Below, one piece after another: positions 1-9,846 of a stretch of DNA of 64,000 nucleotides. Every line of letters begins with the position of its first letter. Positions within the stretch are counted from its first letter, which is position 1. The notes beneath the pieces were generated by a model. The model worked only from the letters and a program-made list of their open reading frames with translations. It searched no databases and was not told where the DNA came from. The DNA is from Ilyonectria destructans (lineage: Eukaryota; Ascomycota; Sordariomycetes; Hypocreales; Nectriaceae). The DNA lies in contig JAHEWK010000006.1 of the NCBI GenBank assembly GCA_020740775.1, forward strand, positions 2,852,001 through 2,916,000. The letters are read 5' to 3'. Made by a program: the position numbers and the translations under genes.

Positions 1-138
1 ACCACTTCCTCATCCATCATGGCTCCGCCGCGCCACGGATTAGGGCCGGCTGAAGAATACTAGACCTGTTCCATGTTTTGAGAGACACACACATGACACA
101 AGTAGCATGCCAGGTACATTTTACGACCGCCCAATCAG

Positions 139-1845
139 CTAGATCTCGATGGAAATCAAGCCGATGCCTCTGCTGACGCAGGACAACATGACCGTTTCCT
201 TCTCCTCCGGCTGAAGAGCTGAGCCCCTGTGGTCGACGCGGCCGCTCTTGAGCGTGGTTTTGCACGTTCCGCAGTTTCCCACTTCGCAACTTGATGGAAC
301 GTCTCCGAACTCCCGTCGGAGCACCTCGAGGAGGCTCTCTTCCTCTCCCACCTTGACCACTTTGTCACCTCGGTTGACTACTTTCGCCTCGAAAGGGTCA
401 CCCGAGACGTCAGCCGCAAACGCCTCAAAATGAACCTCATTGGGCGGGACACAGCATTCTTCGACGGCTTCCTTGGCAGCCTCCATCATTCTGTTGGGCC
501 CACAGACGTAGAGGTGGCTATTCCATGGCAGTGTCTTTACGATGTTCTTGATGTCCATCCTCTCACCCTTGGATTTGTCGTATATGGTAACGCTCTCGCG
601 CATGGGCTCCAAGCGATCTAGGAATGCCGCCTCCTCAGCCGAGCGCACGGCGTAGTGGAGATCGCAGGCCAAATGAATGGAATGGTACCGCTTGAGCAAG
701 GCTAAGAAGGCTGTGATTCCTATCCCACCCGCAATGAAGACTTGTACGCTCGCAGATGCCGCATGAGCCACATCTGTCGTGATCCTGCCCACCTGTATAA
801 TGTCGCCGACTTTAGCAGATTCATGTAGGTATCGGGATCCTCCACGGCTGTGGTCGTCGAGAGCGATGCCGAGTTCAAACATGTTGCCAATGTTATCTTT
901 GTCGCTCTTTTCCGCTGCAGAGACCATCGAGTAGGTCCTAAGCAACCCGTTCGGAAGTTTCAACTTCACATGCGACCCTGGAAGATACTTGTCGGCCTCC
1001 AGGTCCGGGTTTACCGCCTTGAAAATCAGGGATACGATGCTCGGGGTCTCCATCTTGCGATCGATGATCCTAAAGTCCTTCCACGCGTCTTCTTTCTGGC
1101 TTTTCCGCTTCGCCTTGGCCACTCTCTTTCTGAACTGCCCTCTGCTCTCCTCGCCGAGCGCTTCAACAGCCGCAAGCTCCTCGTTCATGGCGAGATTCCC
1201 CGTGTCGCGATGGAGGTACTCTTGCACCCGCTCGACTGTCCACCTGGGCCACTTCCGCTCCACGAGTCTCAGCTCGTCTCCCACATTAACGCTGCCTTCA
1301 CGTATCACTCGGTAGTACCAACCCGTGCGGCTCGTCTTGTAGGTTTGGGGTGCAAAGTTCTTGAGAGAGAATCGGTGATTTAGTTTGAAGCATGGCTGGC
1401 GAGGGAGGGACACCTGGAGGAGAACCTCGGGGCCAACTGAGATGATGTCGCCGATGCACACGTTTCGCTCGTTCATGGAGGCTGTGACGAAGTTCTCTCC
1501 GAAGCCACCGGGGACAAACCGGTCTACTCGCTCTGGGTAAGAGGCTTGCCAGTCGCGGTAATGGGATGAGCAGTCTTATATATTTGTTAGCACATGCGCG
1601 CTTGACGAACTTGAGCCGTACTCACAACCCAAAATTGCTTTGTCGGGTCCTCCGTGAAATGTCGGATCATGCTCGTCTCCTTCGAGGCCCAGCTTTGTGA
1701 GTTTCATTGGGCCGCCGCAAATATTTTTGTCGATTCCCGAAGTGATTTCCAATCCAGGCATTTTTTTCATCCTCGAGGTCCGTATTTCCAGCAGCCTGTC
1801 TACCCCGAATGGGCTGCACAGGTCGGCAGTGAGAGAGATGCCCAT
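139..1845 (-). CDS. MOSC domain - ferredoxin reductase - 2Fe-2S fusion oxidoreductase
   Basis: Two coding exons (1845-1626, 1574-139) joined across a 51-nt intron give 551 aa. The junction restores the MOSC stretch GGPDKAILGYCSSHYRDW and runs into VPGGFGENF. Residues 1 to about 230 are a MOSC domain, with the RQPCFKL motif whose Cys (about 135) is the family's presumed molybdenum-cofactor ligand. Residues about 240-450 form an FAD/NAD(P)H reductase module with RTYS at about 286 and a CGPNRMM motif. The C-terminus is a plant-type 2Fe-2S domain with Cys about 503, 508, 511 and 539. The family joins a phthalate-dioxygenase-reductase-like electron chain to a MOSC domain; its substrate is unknown. 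The ATG at 1845 is the first in frame, but the frame stays open upstream for about 28 codons, so a short upstream exon is possible. The gene runs in the same direction as the MFS gene beside it. Confidence 0.88.
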
Positions 1846-2256
1846 CTTGATGAGGTGGATCGACGAGATGGTGGCGACGTCGGGAATATTGGGAGGAGTT
1901 TCGTGAGAATTAAGGACGAAGTTATTACATCACAGTCGGGGAATTTATTGCCGAGGATTTTGCTTTCCTAATCGAAGCCAATTCGTCGAAGCTGATAGGA
2001 CAATTGTAAGCCGCTCCTCGTAGCCCGGCCGGAATTATTACCGTACTTGCTTACATCCCATACTCTTGACTAACTGATGCGAATATTGTTAGCGTTAATT
2101 CAAATTAGCAAGGAACCTAGTTAATACGGGATCTTGGGTTGATCTGAGTCACATGCAATGCAAGATGGTTCGGATTTGGCGCATGGCTGGTAGCAAAGAG
2201 CGGCTAACAAGACACTAATTGTACAGTACATGGCGACGCTAAAGTTACAAGTATCC
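1846..2256. other. intergenic, MOSC 5' side / MFS 3' side
   Basis: AT-rich spacer holding the promoter of the MOSC fusion gene and the 3' end of the MFS gene. No coding or RNA gene is visible. Confidence 0.5.
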
Positions 2257-3823
2257 CTAAACTGACACCTCCTTTGACATGACTTCGAGTTCGCGACTCT
2301 GCGTCTGGTCTTTGTTTACCGCCTCTGACTCATTGATCTCTTTTTTTTGCATGCCAAAACGACCGCCGGGAGGTTTTTGGCCGGTCCACAACGCAACCGG
2401 CACAACAGCAAACAAGCAGCATCCCGCCAGCGAATACATGGCAGCACTCCAGCCATACTCTAACTTGAGAAACGAAGGAGAGCCTGCACTCGCCGTCACA
2501 GACCCCAGCGAAAACACCGTCATGAACAAGCCATACGCCAATCCGTAGCCGCCTGAGTTCCGGCGAAGCGAGGGATATCGATCCTGCTTGCCCATCAGAG
2601 CGTAGACAATTTCAGCCATGACTGGCGTGTTGGCAAAAGACAGCGATATGCCTGCACAAGCCATCAGAACCCAGATGATCGGGGGGGCATCCTCGTCAGA
2701 AAACATCTCCACGGTGGTCAAGCCGAGAAACGATGGGATGCAGCCCAGAAACCCGCCGATTGCGAGCCATTTCCCCCCATGTCGGTCTGCAAGTCTCCCG
2801 GTGAGGATGCAGAGCAGGGACGGGCCGTAGAAGGTAAAGAGTAATAGGCCAACTCTCAAAGGACCCCATCCGTACCTTTCCTCGCAAAAGACTGGAACCA
2901 CGACATCGATTGAGATTCTGAATACAATTAGCACTGTGGTAGAATGTTAGGAAGGTTGCTTGCAAGATGTGAGCCACAGCCCAGGTTCCGATAAGTGCAC
3001 CGAGTATCCTCCAAGACTTGAAGAGCACCGAAGCGTACTCCCAATAGCTAGAATCTTCGCCTTTCTCTTCGGGCTCTTCTGAGCTGCCAACGTCACCCTC
3101 CGATGAATTCTGCTGACCAAGTTCGGAGGCAGGCTCAAACTTTTCTGCGACCCTCCGTTCGACGAGGAAAAGTCGCATGAAAACATCCAAGACAATCAAG
3201 CTTAGAACCAAGGCGTAGACTGCATCCTTGCCATATTTCTTGAGGACAGACCCAGATATCGGAGGGGCGGAGGCGAGGCCGAAGCAGAGGGAGATGTCGG
3301 CATGAGCCAGCACTTCGCCGACCTCATCGTATCCAACCGTGTCCGCTATTAGAGCCAGTCCAATACTCCATACGAAACCAGCACTGATGCCTTGTAGAAA
3401 ACGACCAAAGAGAAGGACAGCGATGCCTGATGCAACCCAGAGGCAGATACAGCCGGCGAGTAAGAACAGCAGACCCAAAAGGAGTGGTCCTCGGCGATTT
3501 TGTGCTTTGTCGGCGAGAAATCCTGCAATTGGACTGCTAATCAGGGAGGCCAGGCTGTAAGTGAGCATCGAGTAGCCGGTCCATTTTCCAATCTCATCAT
3601 GGTCGACGCCTGCTTGGCTTTCGAGAACGAAGGGAAGAACGACAACAGTACTTCCGTAGAGAAATATGTCGACGTATATCCCTAGAACCACTGTGGCGAT
3701 GATGACAAACTTTGAAGACCTCCATTTCAAGAGCCTGGGCTTCCTTTCCGGTTGATCATCTTTGCCATAGCCGACAATAAAGCGTTTCAAGGAATTGCTG
3801 GCGGACTGGCCGAGGGCTGACAT
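2257..3823 (-). CDS. MFS transporter, SLC18/multidrug-like
   Basis: Predicted membrane transporter (proton antiporter family) of 499 aa if a 67-nt intron at 3000-2934 is removed. Exon 1 (3823-3001) holds TM1-6 with the motif GRFLQGISAG and a hydrophilic, acidic central loop rich in Glu and Ser. Exon 2 (2933-2257) holds the C-terminal half with GRLADRHGGKW. The start ATG at 3823 is followed by a short cytosolic N-terminus. The join is a problem. The two reading frames do not connect without a splice. The acceptor is good (CTAAC branch, then CCACAG). The only in-frame donor found, GTGCAC, is weak and removes part of TM7 (see findings). The substrate cannot be inferred; the closest visible pattern is the vesicular-amine-transporter-like branch of fungal MFS proteins. 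It lies next to the MOSC fusion gene, on the same strand. Confidence 0.8.
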
Positions 3824-4460
3824 TTCAAGGGTAATAAAGACTGAATAAAGGCGAGATATTCCATTGGTGTTGAACGACGAAGGCGATAAGGCAGGGGAAT
3901 GAGAAGAGTACTGAGGAGTGGCTGTTGGAGGGTTTTGTTGGGGGGCAAGGCAAATGTTATTCTATTTGTAGTGAGGTCATAATTTACGAATAAAATACAA
4001 ACCTGACAGGGAGTATGAACCTTGAGAAACGCGTTTAAACGCTCTGCCTACATATGAGAGAAGTCAATGCTATAGCTGTGGTTTGATGGTTTAGCCTTGA
4101 CAACCCGCGGCTCGAAGTTTGGAGAGGCGCGGAAGGCTATTATCAGGGATGTTTTGCTTCTGACCTGCAGCAATCCCAAGAAAATAGTTCCATTGGATTT
4201 ATAGCTTGGAAATTTTAGGAAAGACACCCATTATATGAGCTGTAAAAGACGGCGAGGACATGGAAGCATCAATACTGTTGGACATACAGTGCGAATGGTG
4301 CACTGATAACGCTGTGTAATCACTGTGGGACCAGACTTTTTTTCTCTTATCGCTCACCTCTCCGAATCTTTTTTCCGAGTTCATGATCAACTCGACATCT
4401 TCCATTTAGCCCTCTCCACGACATTCTGCCCGACGTGCAGTTGGCTGGGGATATTTAATC
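3824..4460. promoter_or_regulatory. divergent promoter region, MFS (-) and RRP7 (+)
   Basis: The two flanking genes point away from each other, so both promoters lie here. A perfect 12-bp palindrome GCGTTTAAACGC is at 4031-4042. No gene is seen. Confidence 0.45.
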
Positions 4461-5402
4461 ATGGCGCCTATCGAAGAAACCAGCGACCAATTCGCGGTCC
4501 TCCCCATCAAAATCCCTGGGACGTCGTCATACCCAGAGACGGCCATCCACGAAGTTCGCGTGCGACGCAATGCGCCTAAGATCCCGACTGCAAATGACTC
4601 CCGAAGCTTGTTCTTGAAGAATATTCCGGCAGACAGCACTGAACCTCACTTCCGGGGCGTGTTTACCGAGCTTGTCGGGGCTGGACGGTTCGAATCCATT
4701 ACCTTCGAGGACGAGACAAAGACATCCCTGCCGATTGATCCTGCGCAAGCCACGAAACTCACGGCACTCGCGCGCAAGAGGAAGCGCGGAGAAATAGAGG
4801 CGGAGGAGCAAAAACGCGAGGAAGAGGCCGTGCAGCTGCCGCAGATCTGGTCGCGACGCCTGCAGAGGAGCAGCAGCACAGCCGTCGTTCTACTGGCCGA
4901 CGAGAAGAGCGTGCAGCAGGTCCTCAAAGCCATTACCAAGGTTCACAAGTCGAAGAAATATCCCTCATGGGGCAGTAGCCTAGCCGACGAGGTGCCGGCT
5001 CTTGGATCGGCATGGATTGCATCACACCTGCAGCTCTCACGCGTCGACAAGCAAGCCACCCAGAAGGCTGTCCATGCCTTCTTCAATGCCTTCAACCGCA
5101 AGGAGAAGGAAGCCGCCGAACTTTCTAAGCGACTGCGCAACGAGCCTGATGACGATGGCTTCGTGACCGTTGTCCGCGGAGGAAGAGTGGCGCCAGCCAG
5201 CCGCAACGAGGCCGAGGAGGCGAAGCGCAAGATGACCGAGCGGGACACGAAGAAGAAATCCGAGACGCAGGACTTCTACAGGTTCCAGCTCAGAGAGAAG
5301 CGAAAGGCAGAGCAGGCTGCACTACTGAGGAGATTCGAGGAGGACAGGCGGAAGGTCAACGCCATGCGCGAGAAGCGGGGAAAGTTTAGACCGGAGACAT
5401 GA
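4461..5402 (+). CDS. RRP7: ribosomal RNA-processing protein 7
   Basis: Intronless, 313 aa, ATG at 4461. RRP7 is a nucleolar component of the small-subunit processome (UTP-C/CURI-linked in yeast) needed for early 18S pre-rRNA processing. Residues about 45-175 form the RRM-like N-terminal module (RSLFLKNIPADST at the start). They are interrupted by a charged Arg/Lys/Glu insertion, KRKRGEIEAEEQKREEE. Residues about 185-313 match the family's C-terminal domain: DDDGFVTVVRGGR, then the helical basic tail with DFYRFQLREKRK and ending near KRGKFRPET. Length and domain order fit fungal RRP7. It is a housekeeping gene and marks ordinary chromosomal context. Confidence 0.92.
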   Translation: MAPIEETSDQFAVLPIKIPGTSSYPETAIHEVRVRRNAPKIPTANDSRSLFLKNIPADSTEPHFRGVFTELVGAGRFESITFEDETKTSLPIDPAQATKLTALARKRKRGEIEAEEQKREEEAVQLPQIWSRRLQRSSSTAVVLLADEKSVQQVLKAITKVHKSKKYPSWGSSLADEVPALGSAWIASHLQLSRVDKQATQKAVHAFFNAFNRKEKEAAELSKRLRNEPDDDGFVTVVRGGRVAPASRNEAEEAKRKMTERDTKKKSETQDFYRFQLREKRKAEQAALLRRFEEDRRKVNAMREKRGKFRPET

Positions 5403-7142
5403 AGTCAATATTTGCCGAAAAGCAAACATTGCTGTAAGTTCCATCACCCTCTCCATTTCTCTGTCCAAGGATGACGTCGCGGGGCCATCGAAACACGACG
5501 GGAGGCCTGAGTCTACTCGGGTCTTCCTGGTTGGATGCCGAAAAAAACCGCGTTACCAAACTCTTCTCAAATTTGTCTGAATAATTGACTTTGCTTCAAC
5601 TCTTGTGCTGTGATTACTGGTCGGAGTGGATGCTAACCGCAACAACAGAGTGCCTGGATATGCGAGGAGTAACCTTCACTTCAACTTTCAAGTTACCGGC
5701 GAATTCATCAGAGTCAAACTGCTACGAGGAATATTGGTGAAGATATAGAATTCTCAGTATGGCCTGGGTCGAGAAGGAAATCTGGGCGGAGCAATGGCTC
5801 GGCAGTTTGACAAGTTGAACAAGCTGAAGCAGACGACACCTGGCACCCCTGGCAAGTCATGCAGTCACATTATTGACTCCGCATAGATGGCGGTTGATGG
5901 GATGCTGGGGTGCCTCAGGTGAAGATGTCCAGCCGCGTCTGCCCTATGTAGTGCCGATGGTTTACCAGGATGATCCAGGTTCACCACGAAGTGGTCCTGA
6001 TCGTGCTCTTTATTGGCGCTTGCACGTGGAATACTACAAAAAACCATTGGCTGGTATCGAATTGGATGCCGGATGAAAGGTTGCCTGTGGATTATACCCG
6101 TACCGTGCACGTTTGCTACCGCAAATAGGAATACAATACCCATGAATCGATCAAACACAGTCCCACATTTTCGTGATAGATCGGGTTGATTGCAAAAACA
6201 AACGAGATTCGGCAGTCATCTGGATGACTTGTCGGTTTGCACAGTCTGCGACGACATGCCCGGTCACTGCTGTTGACCCGTGATCATCTCTGCGGTTGCT
6301 CGGCATTCGTACAGCCCACTCTAGGACACTGAATGAGGTTAGGTATTGAAGTTTCTGCAAAGTAGTATCCATGACAGGGGAATATTTCTTCTTGGCTTAA
6401 AGGGATGCTGCATTATCGGGGCTTGCGTGAGAGAATTTGACGGCGGGGTGGAGGTTACGATATCAGCCAAATTATTCATCGAATTCAGTGCTTCGACCAC
6501 GCATCTGGAATGGAACGACATGGGTCAATTCGGCTTACATGACTTAGTGCCCGTCCAGACATGTAATTAGGCCCAGGTCAAGACCCTGGAGACGCAGGTT
6601 AAAACCCAGGCCCCCACAGAGGCCTTTTTCTCGACTTGTTCTAGGCATGGCTTCAGGGCCCAAGGCTCGAAGTGCGGAGTTGATGCAGGTGTAGTGCTGT
6701 CGACCTGTCAACCAAAGCGAAGGCCCAAAAAAAGGCCCAAATATGGCCAGCCATTGCTTCTCCTCGTACAGCGCATGGGGTCCCGCAGCCTTAGGAGCAC
6801 CGTCGGATGATGCGTTTCTGCTGCAATGCCAGTTGGCGAGACATGTCTTGTCGAAGCAATGCTGGTCGCCCGCTTTCGCCCTCTTTCGCCCTTGCTCGCC
6901 GGGCGTTGGGCATGGGTTGGGACGGGTTGGGGACGAGCGGTCGGGACGCCGGCTGCCTTAGTCATCCCACGGCGGCTTGTTTACTTTCCCCCACATAGCA
7001 ACCAACCCAAACAAAGTCGCAGCGCCGCCATCTATATGCGCCCTCCACACCACCATCAGCTGGCTCTTCGAAAAATCCATCCGCGCGCTCTCGATGACGT
7101 GAATGTTCATGCTCTATTTGGGTTTTGAATCTCCAGCCCAGC
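5403..7142. other. intergenic, no gene seen
   Basis: 1.7 kb between RRP7 and the TINA-like gene. Open frames here are short and lack ATG starts, introns or recognisable motifs. The last 300 bases, pyrimidine-rich with short GC boxes, are the likely promoter and leader of the downstream gene. Confidence 0.4.
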
Positions 7143-9331
7143 ATGATCGACACCGAAAACCTGCGTACAGCGTCGCTGTACATCAACAACCAGCTGCTCT
7201 CCAGAGGCCTTCTGCGCGATGGCCAGAGCATTGACTTCGCCAGTCCGGCGATGAACCATGGCGAGGATGCGGCCACGATGGGGCGCATCGTGAGCGTTCT
7301 CAACGACCTGATCATCCGACGCGATGTGAGTTTGGTTTCTTGGCATCGCTGTGACGCCGCTAACTCGAACAGCGGGATGCGGAGCACCGCGAGTCGCTCT
7401 CAGCGACGATGCGGAGCCTTCGAGCCGAGAACCTGAAGCACGCAAACGACATTTCACGATTGACCGAAAAAAACATTGAATCGAAGAGGAAAGTTGAGAT
7501 TGCCGAGGCCTCTGAGACTGCCCTGAAGACGCAGATGAAGTCGGCTGACGCAGCAATCCGCAGTCTGAAAGAGGAGGTTGCCCGCACGAAAGGATTGGTG
7601 GCACAGGCTCGTGCAACATGTGCGACCGACGTGCGCCGACGCGATCGTCAGATTGACACGCTCAAGAAGCAGCTCGGAGAAGCTGGACGAGCGCGTGGAT
7701 CTCGCGGAAGCTCCGCCGTCATGTCCATCACCGTCACCGGAGATATTGGTGGAGAGAAGGGTTCTCCCATCCGGGGAGGGAGCACGACCACGGATGACTA
7801 CGAACTACGAAACGAAACAAACTCTTTCCTGGCGAAGCTGGCTCAGGACCTGAGCGAGGAAAACGCGGCTATCCTAAACGTGATGCGCCGGACGATGCAA
7901 CAACTACGAGAAATGAGCGGCTGGAACAATGAGCAAGCCAGTCTGGCGATTAAGGAGGAGAGTTGGGAGGATATGGGGGCGGAGCTAGACTCCGTGCTCC
8001 ACCACATGCGGACAATCTTGACGAACCCATCCTTCGTGCCAATTGAGGAGGTTGTGGTTCGCGAAGAGGAGATTGCCCACCTCAAGGATGGCTGGGTCAA
8101 GATGGAAAGTCGCTGGACTGAGGCTGTTCACCTCATTGATGGCTGGCGTAAGCGAATGGCTGCCAGTGGAAGGCCAGTCAACGACGAGGAGTTGCAGATG
8201 GGGTTGCGACTCAGTCCTGTGCGTGTTAAGAATGTGGAGGAAACCAGGCAAGCCGCTGCACCACGACTGTCCGCCGTGGCAGAAGAGCTTGAAGAGGATT
8301 TCGAAGACGACTTCGAGGCGTTGCAGTCATCACCATGCCCCTCGGCCCATGTCTCTCCAAGCTTACGATTGGTTGACGATTTCGACCAAGAAGAGAGCGA
8401 TGCGGAGTCTGAATTTGACGAACATGTGCCGGTGGAGGAATACGACGTTGACGAGCCCAACGTTCAGATTCTCCAACAGTCAACAGCAGCACCGCTCTTC
8501 CAATCCAGCTTAGGCTCGTCGCCCTTGCCGGAGCCACCCAAGTTGAGTCCCTTGAAGGATTCAGCATCCGCGGGCAACCGGGGTCCCCTGCGGCTCGGCA
8601 AGCCTCTTCAGCGACCTGGAGACTTTACCACAATTGTTGAGGAAAATACCTGGGACCTGGCAGTTGAGGCTGGAAAGGCCGTCGCCAACGCGACTATGGG
8701 CAACGATGTCGGCCGAGATCGCGCCTCGTCGACGTCGTCCCTCGACGAAATACTCCTTGTCAAGTCACCGTTGGAGCCAGCACCTAAAGTCCAGCCCATG
8801 TCTCCAAGGCCAACTTCTCGCCACCAGAGCCCTGAGCGTAGTTCTACCGATTCGGGTAGACTCTCTGGGCCTCTAGGATCTCCCAACCGGTCCCCGCGTC
8901 GCAACAACGCCTCGCGCCTCCCTCTACCGCGCAACGCAGAGCCAGCGCCCCAACAAAGCCCTCTCACCATGGCAACCATTGCCGCGAAATTGGCGGCGTC
9001 CGAGCGTGAAGCCGACGCCGCACGAGTTCGCGCCAAGCTACGCGCCGCCCGCGGACCTCGCGGTGTCAAGAAGCCCACCATCGCACCCTCCCAACCAGAA
9101 CCTCAAGTGCCTCAAGCCTCCCAACCGGTAGCTCAGGAGAAGGAGATCAAGAGCACAGGGAGGGGACACGTGGACCCTATCAAGCGCGACCGTGGCGCAG
9201 TGGCGGTGGATGATCAGCTGAAGCCGGAGAAGAGGCGGCGGGATCGGAGGACAAGCAAGACTGCGTCGCGACGGAGGAGTACATTGAGTCCGTGGGAACT
9301 CGAGAGCCTGATTACGGGCAACGTGCAATGA
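7143..9331 (+). CDS. afadin/alpha-actinin-binding (ADIP) family, NIMA-interacting TinA-like protein
   Basis: Exons 7143-7325 and 7373-9331, with a 47-nt intron (GTGAGT...AACAG), give 713 aa. The start ATG at 7143 begins MIDTENLRTASLYINNQL, the conserved opening of the ADIP domain. Domain residues about 1-150 continue across the intron (IIRRD / RDAEHRESL) into a long coiled coil with heptad-like Leu and Lys/Glu spacing up to about residue 150. The remaining 560 residues are mostly disordered: acidic patches (EELEEDFEDDFEALQ), many Ser-Pro pairs, and a basic C-terminus. Filamentous-fungal members interact with the NIMA mitotic kinase and localise to spindle poles (TinA in Aspergillus, from memory). 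The Ser-Pro density suggests cell-cycle phosphorylation. This is inferred by family only. Confidence 0.82.
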
Positions 9332-9775
9332 TCATGTGAAATTAGGCGGCATGTTGTAGATATTGGATGGGAAGCTTGCATGTAAAGCGAGGAGCTGGTT
9401 TTGGCGTTTTGGGGTATTGGAGAGGCTAGAGCAAGGTCTCCAGGGTCTAAGGCAGCAAGTTCTAAAGCACGGCCTATGATATGTACGAAGTCTTCTTAAT
9501 TCACACGAGAACATTATGATCGACTATGAATGAGTGTTTTGATGTGATGTTGCGTGCCACCAATATGGCGTCTTGGCTCTTGTAAGTGGACAAGTTCGAT
9601 GCCACCAACTAACCCACTAACACATGTCCTGCCCACTTCAGATTGACAATAAAAGACAGCGCAAGCAATGACACACATTATCTTTACCTTCATCACGAAG
9701 AGAATTGAGTCGCGACAAAAAGTAAGATCGTGCGTAATATGTATGGACGACAAAAAGAAGGAAATGCATTGCAAT
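9332..9775. other. intergenic between TINA-like gene and tRNA
   Basis: 3' flank of the upstream gene and downstream flank of the minus-strand tRNA. No other feature is seen. Confidence 0.4.
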
Positions 9776-9846
9776 GCCCCGTACTGGAATCGAACCAGTG
9801 ATCTTGTCATTACTAGTGACACGCTATACCACTTAGCCAACGGGGC
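9776..9846 (-). tRNA. tRNA-Thr (anticodon AGT)
   Basis: On the minus strand a complete 71-nt cloverleaf can be drawn. The acceptor stem is GCCCCGT/ACGGGGC (seven pairs). The D stem is GCTA/TAGC with a short D loop (AGTGGTA). The anticodon stem is TGTCA/TGACA with loop CTAGTAA, giving anticodon AGT. The T stem is ACTGG/CCAGT with loop TTCGATT. There is no intron. The anticodon reads ACU and, after deamination to inosine, ACC and other threonine codons. Confidence 0.95.
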
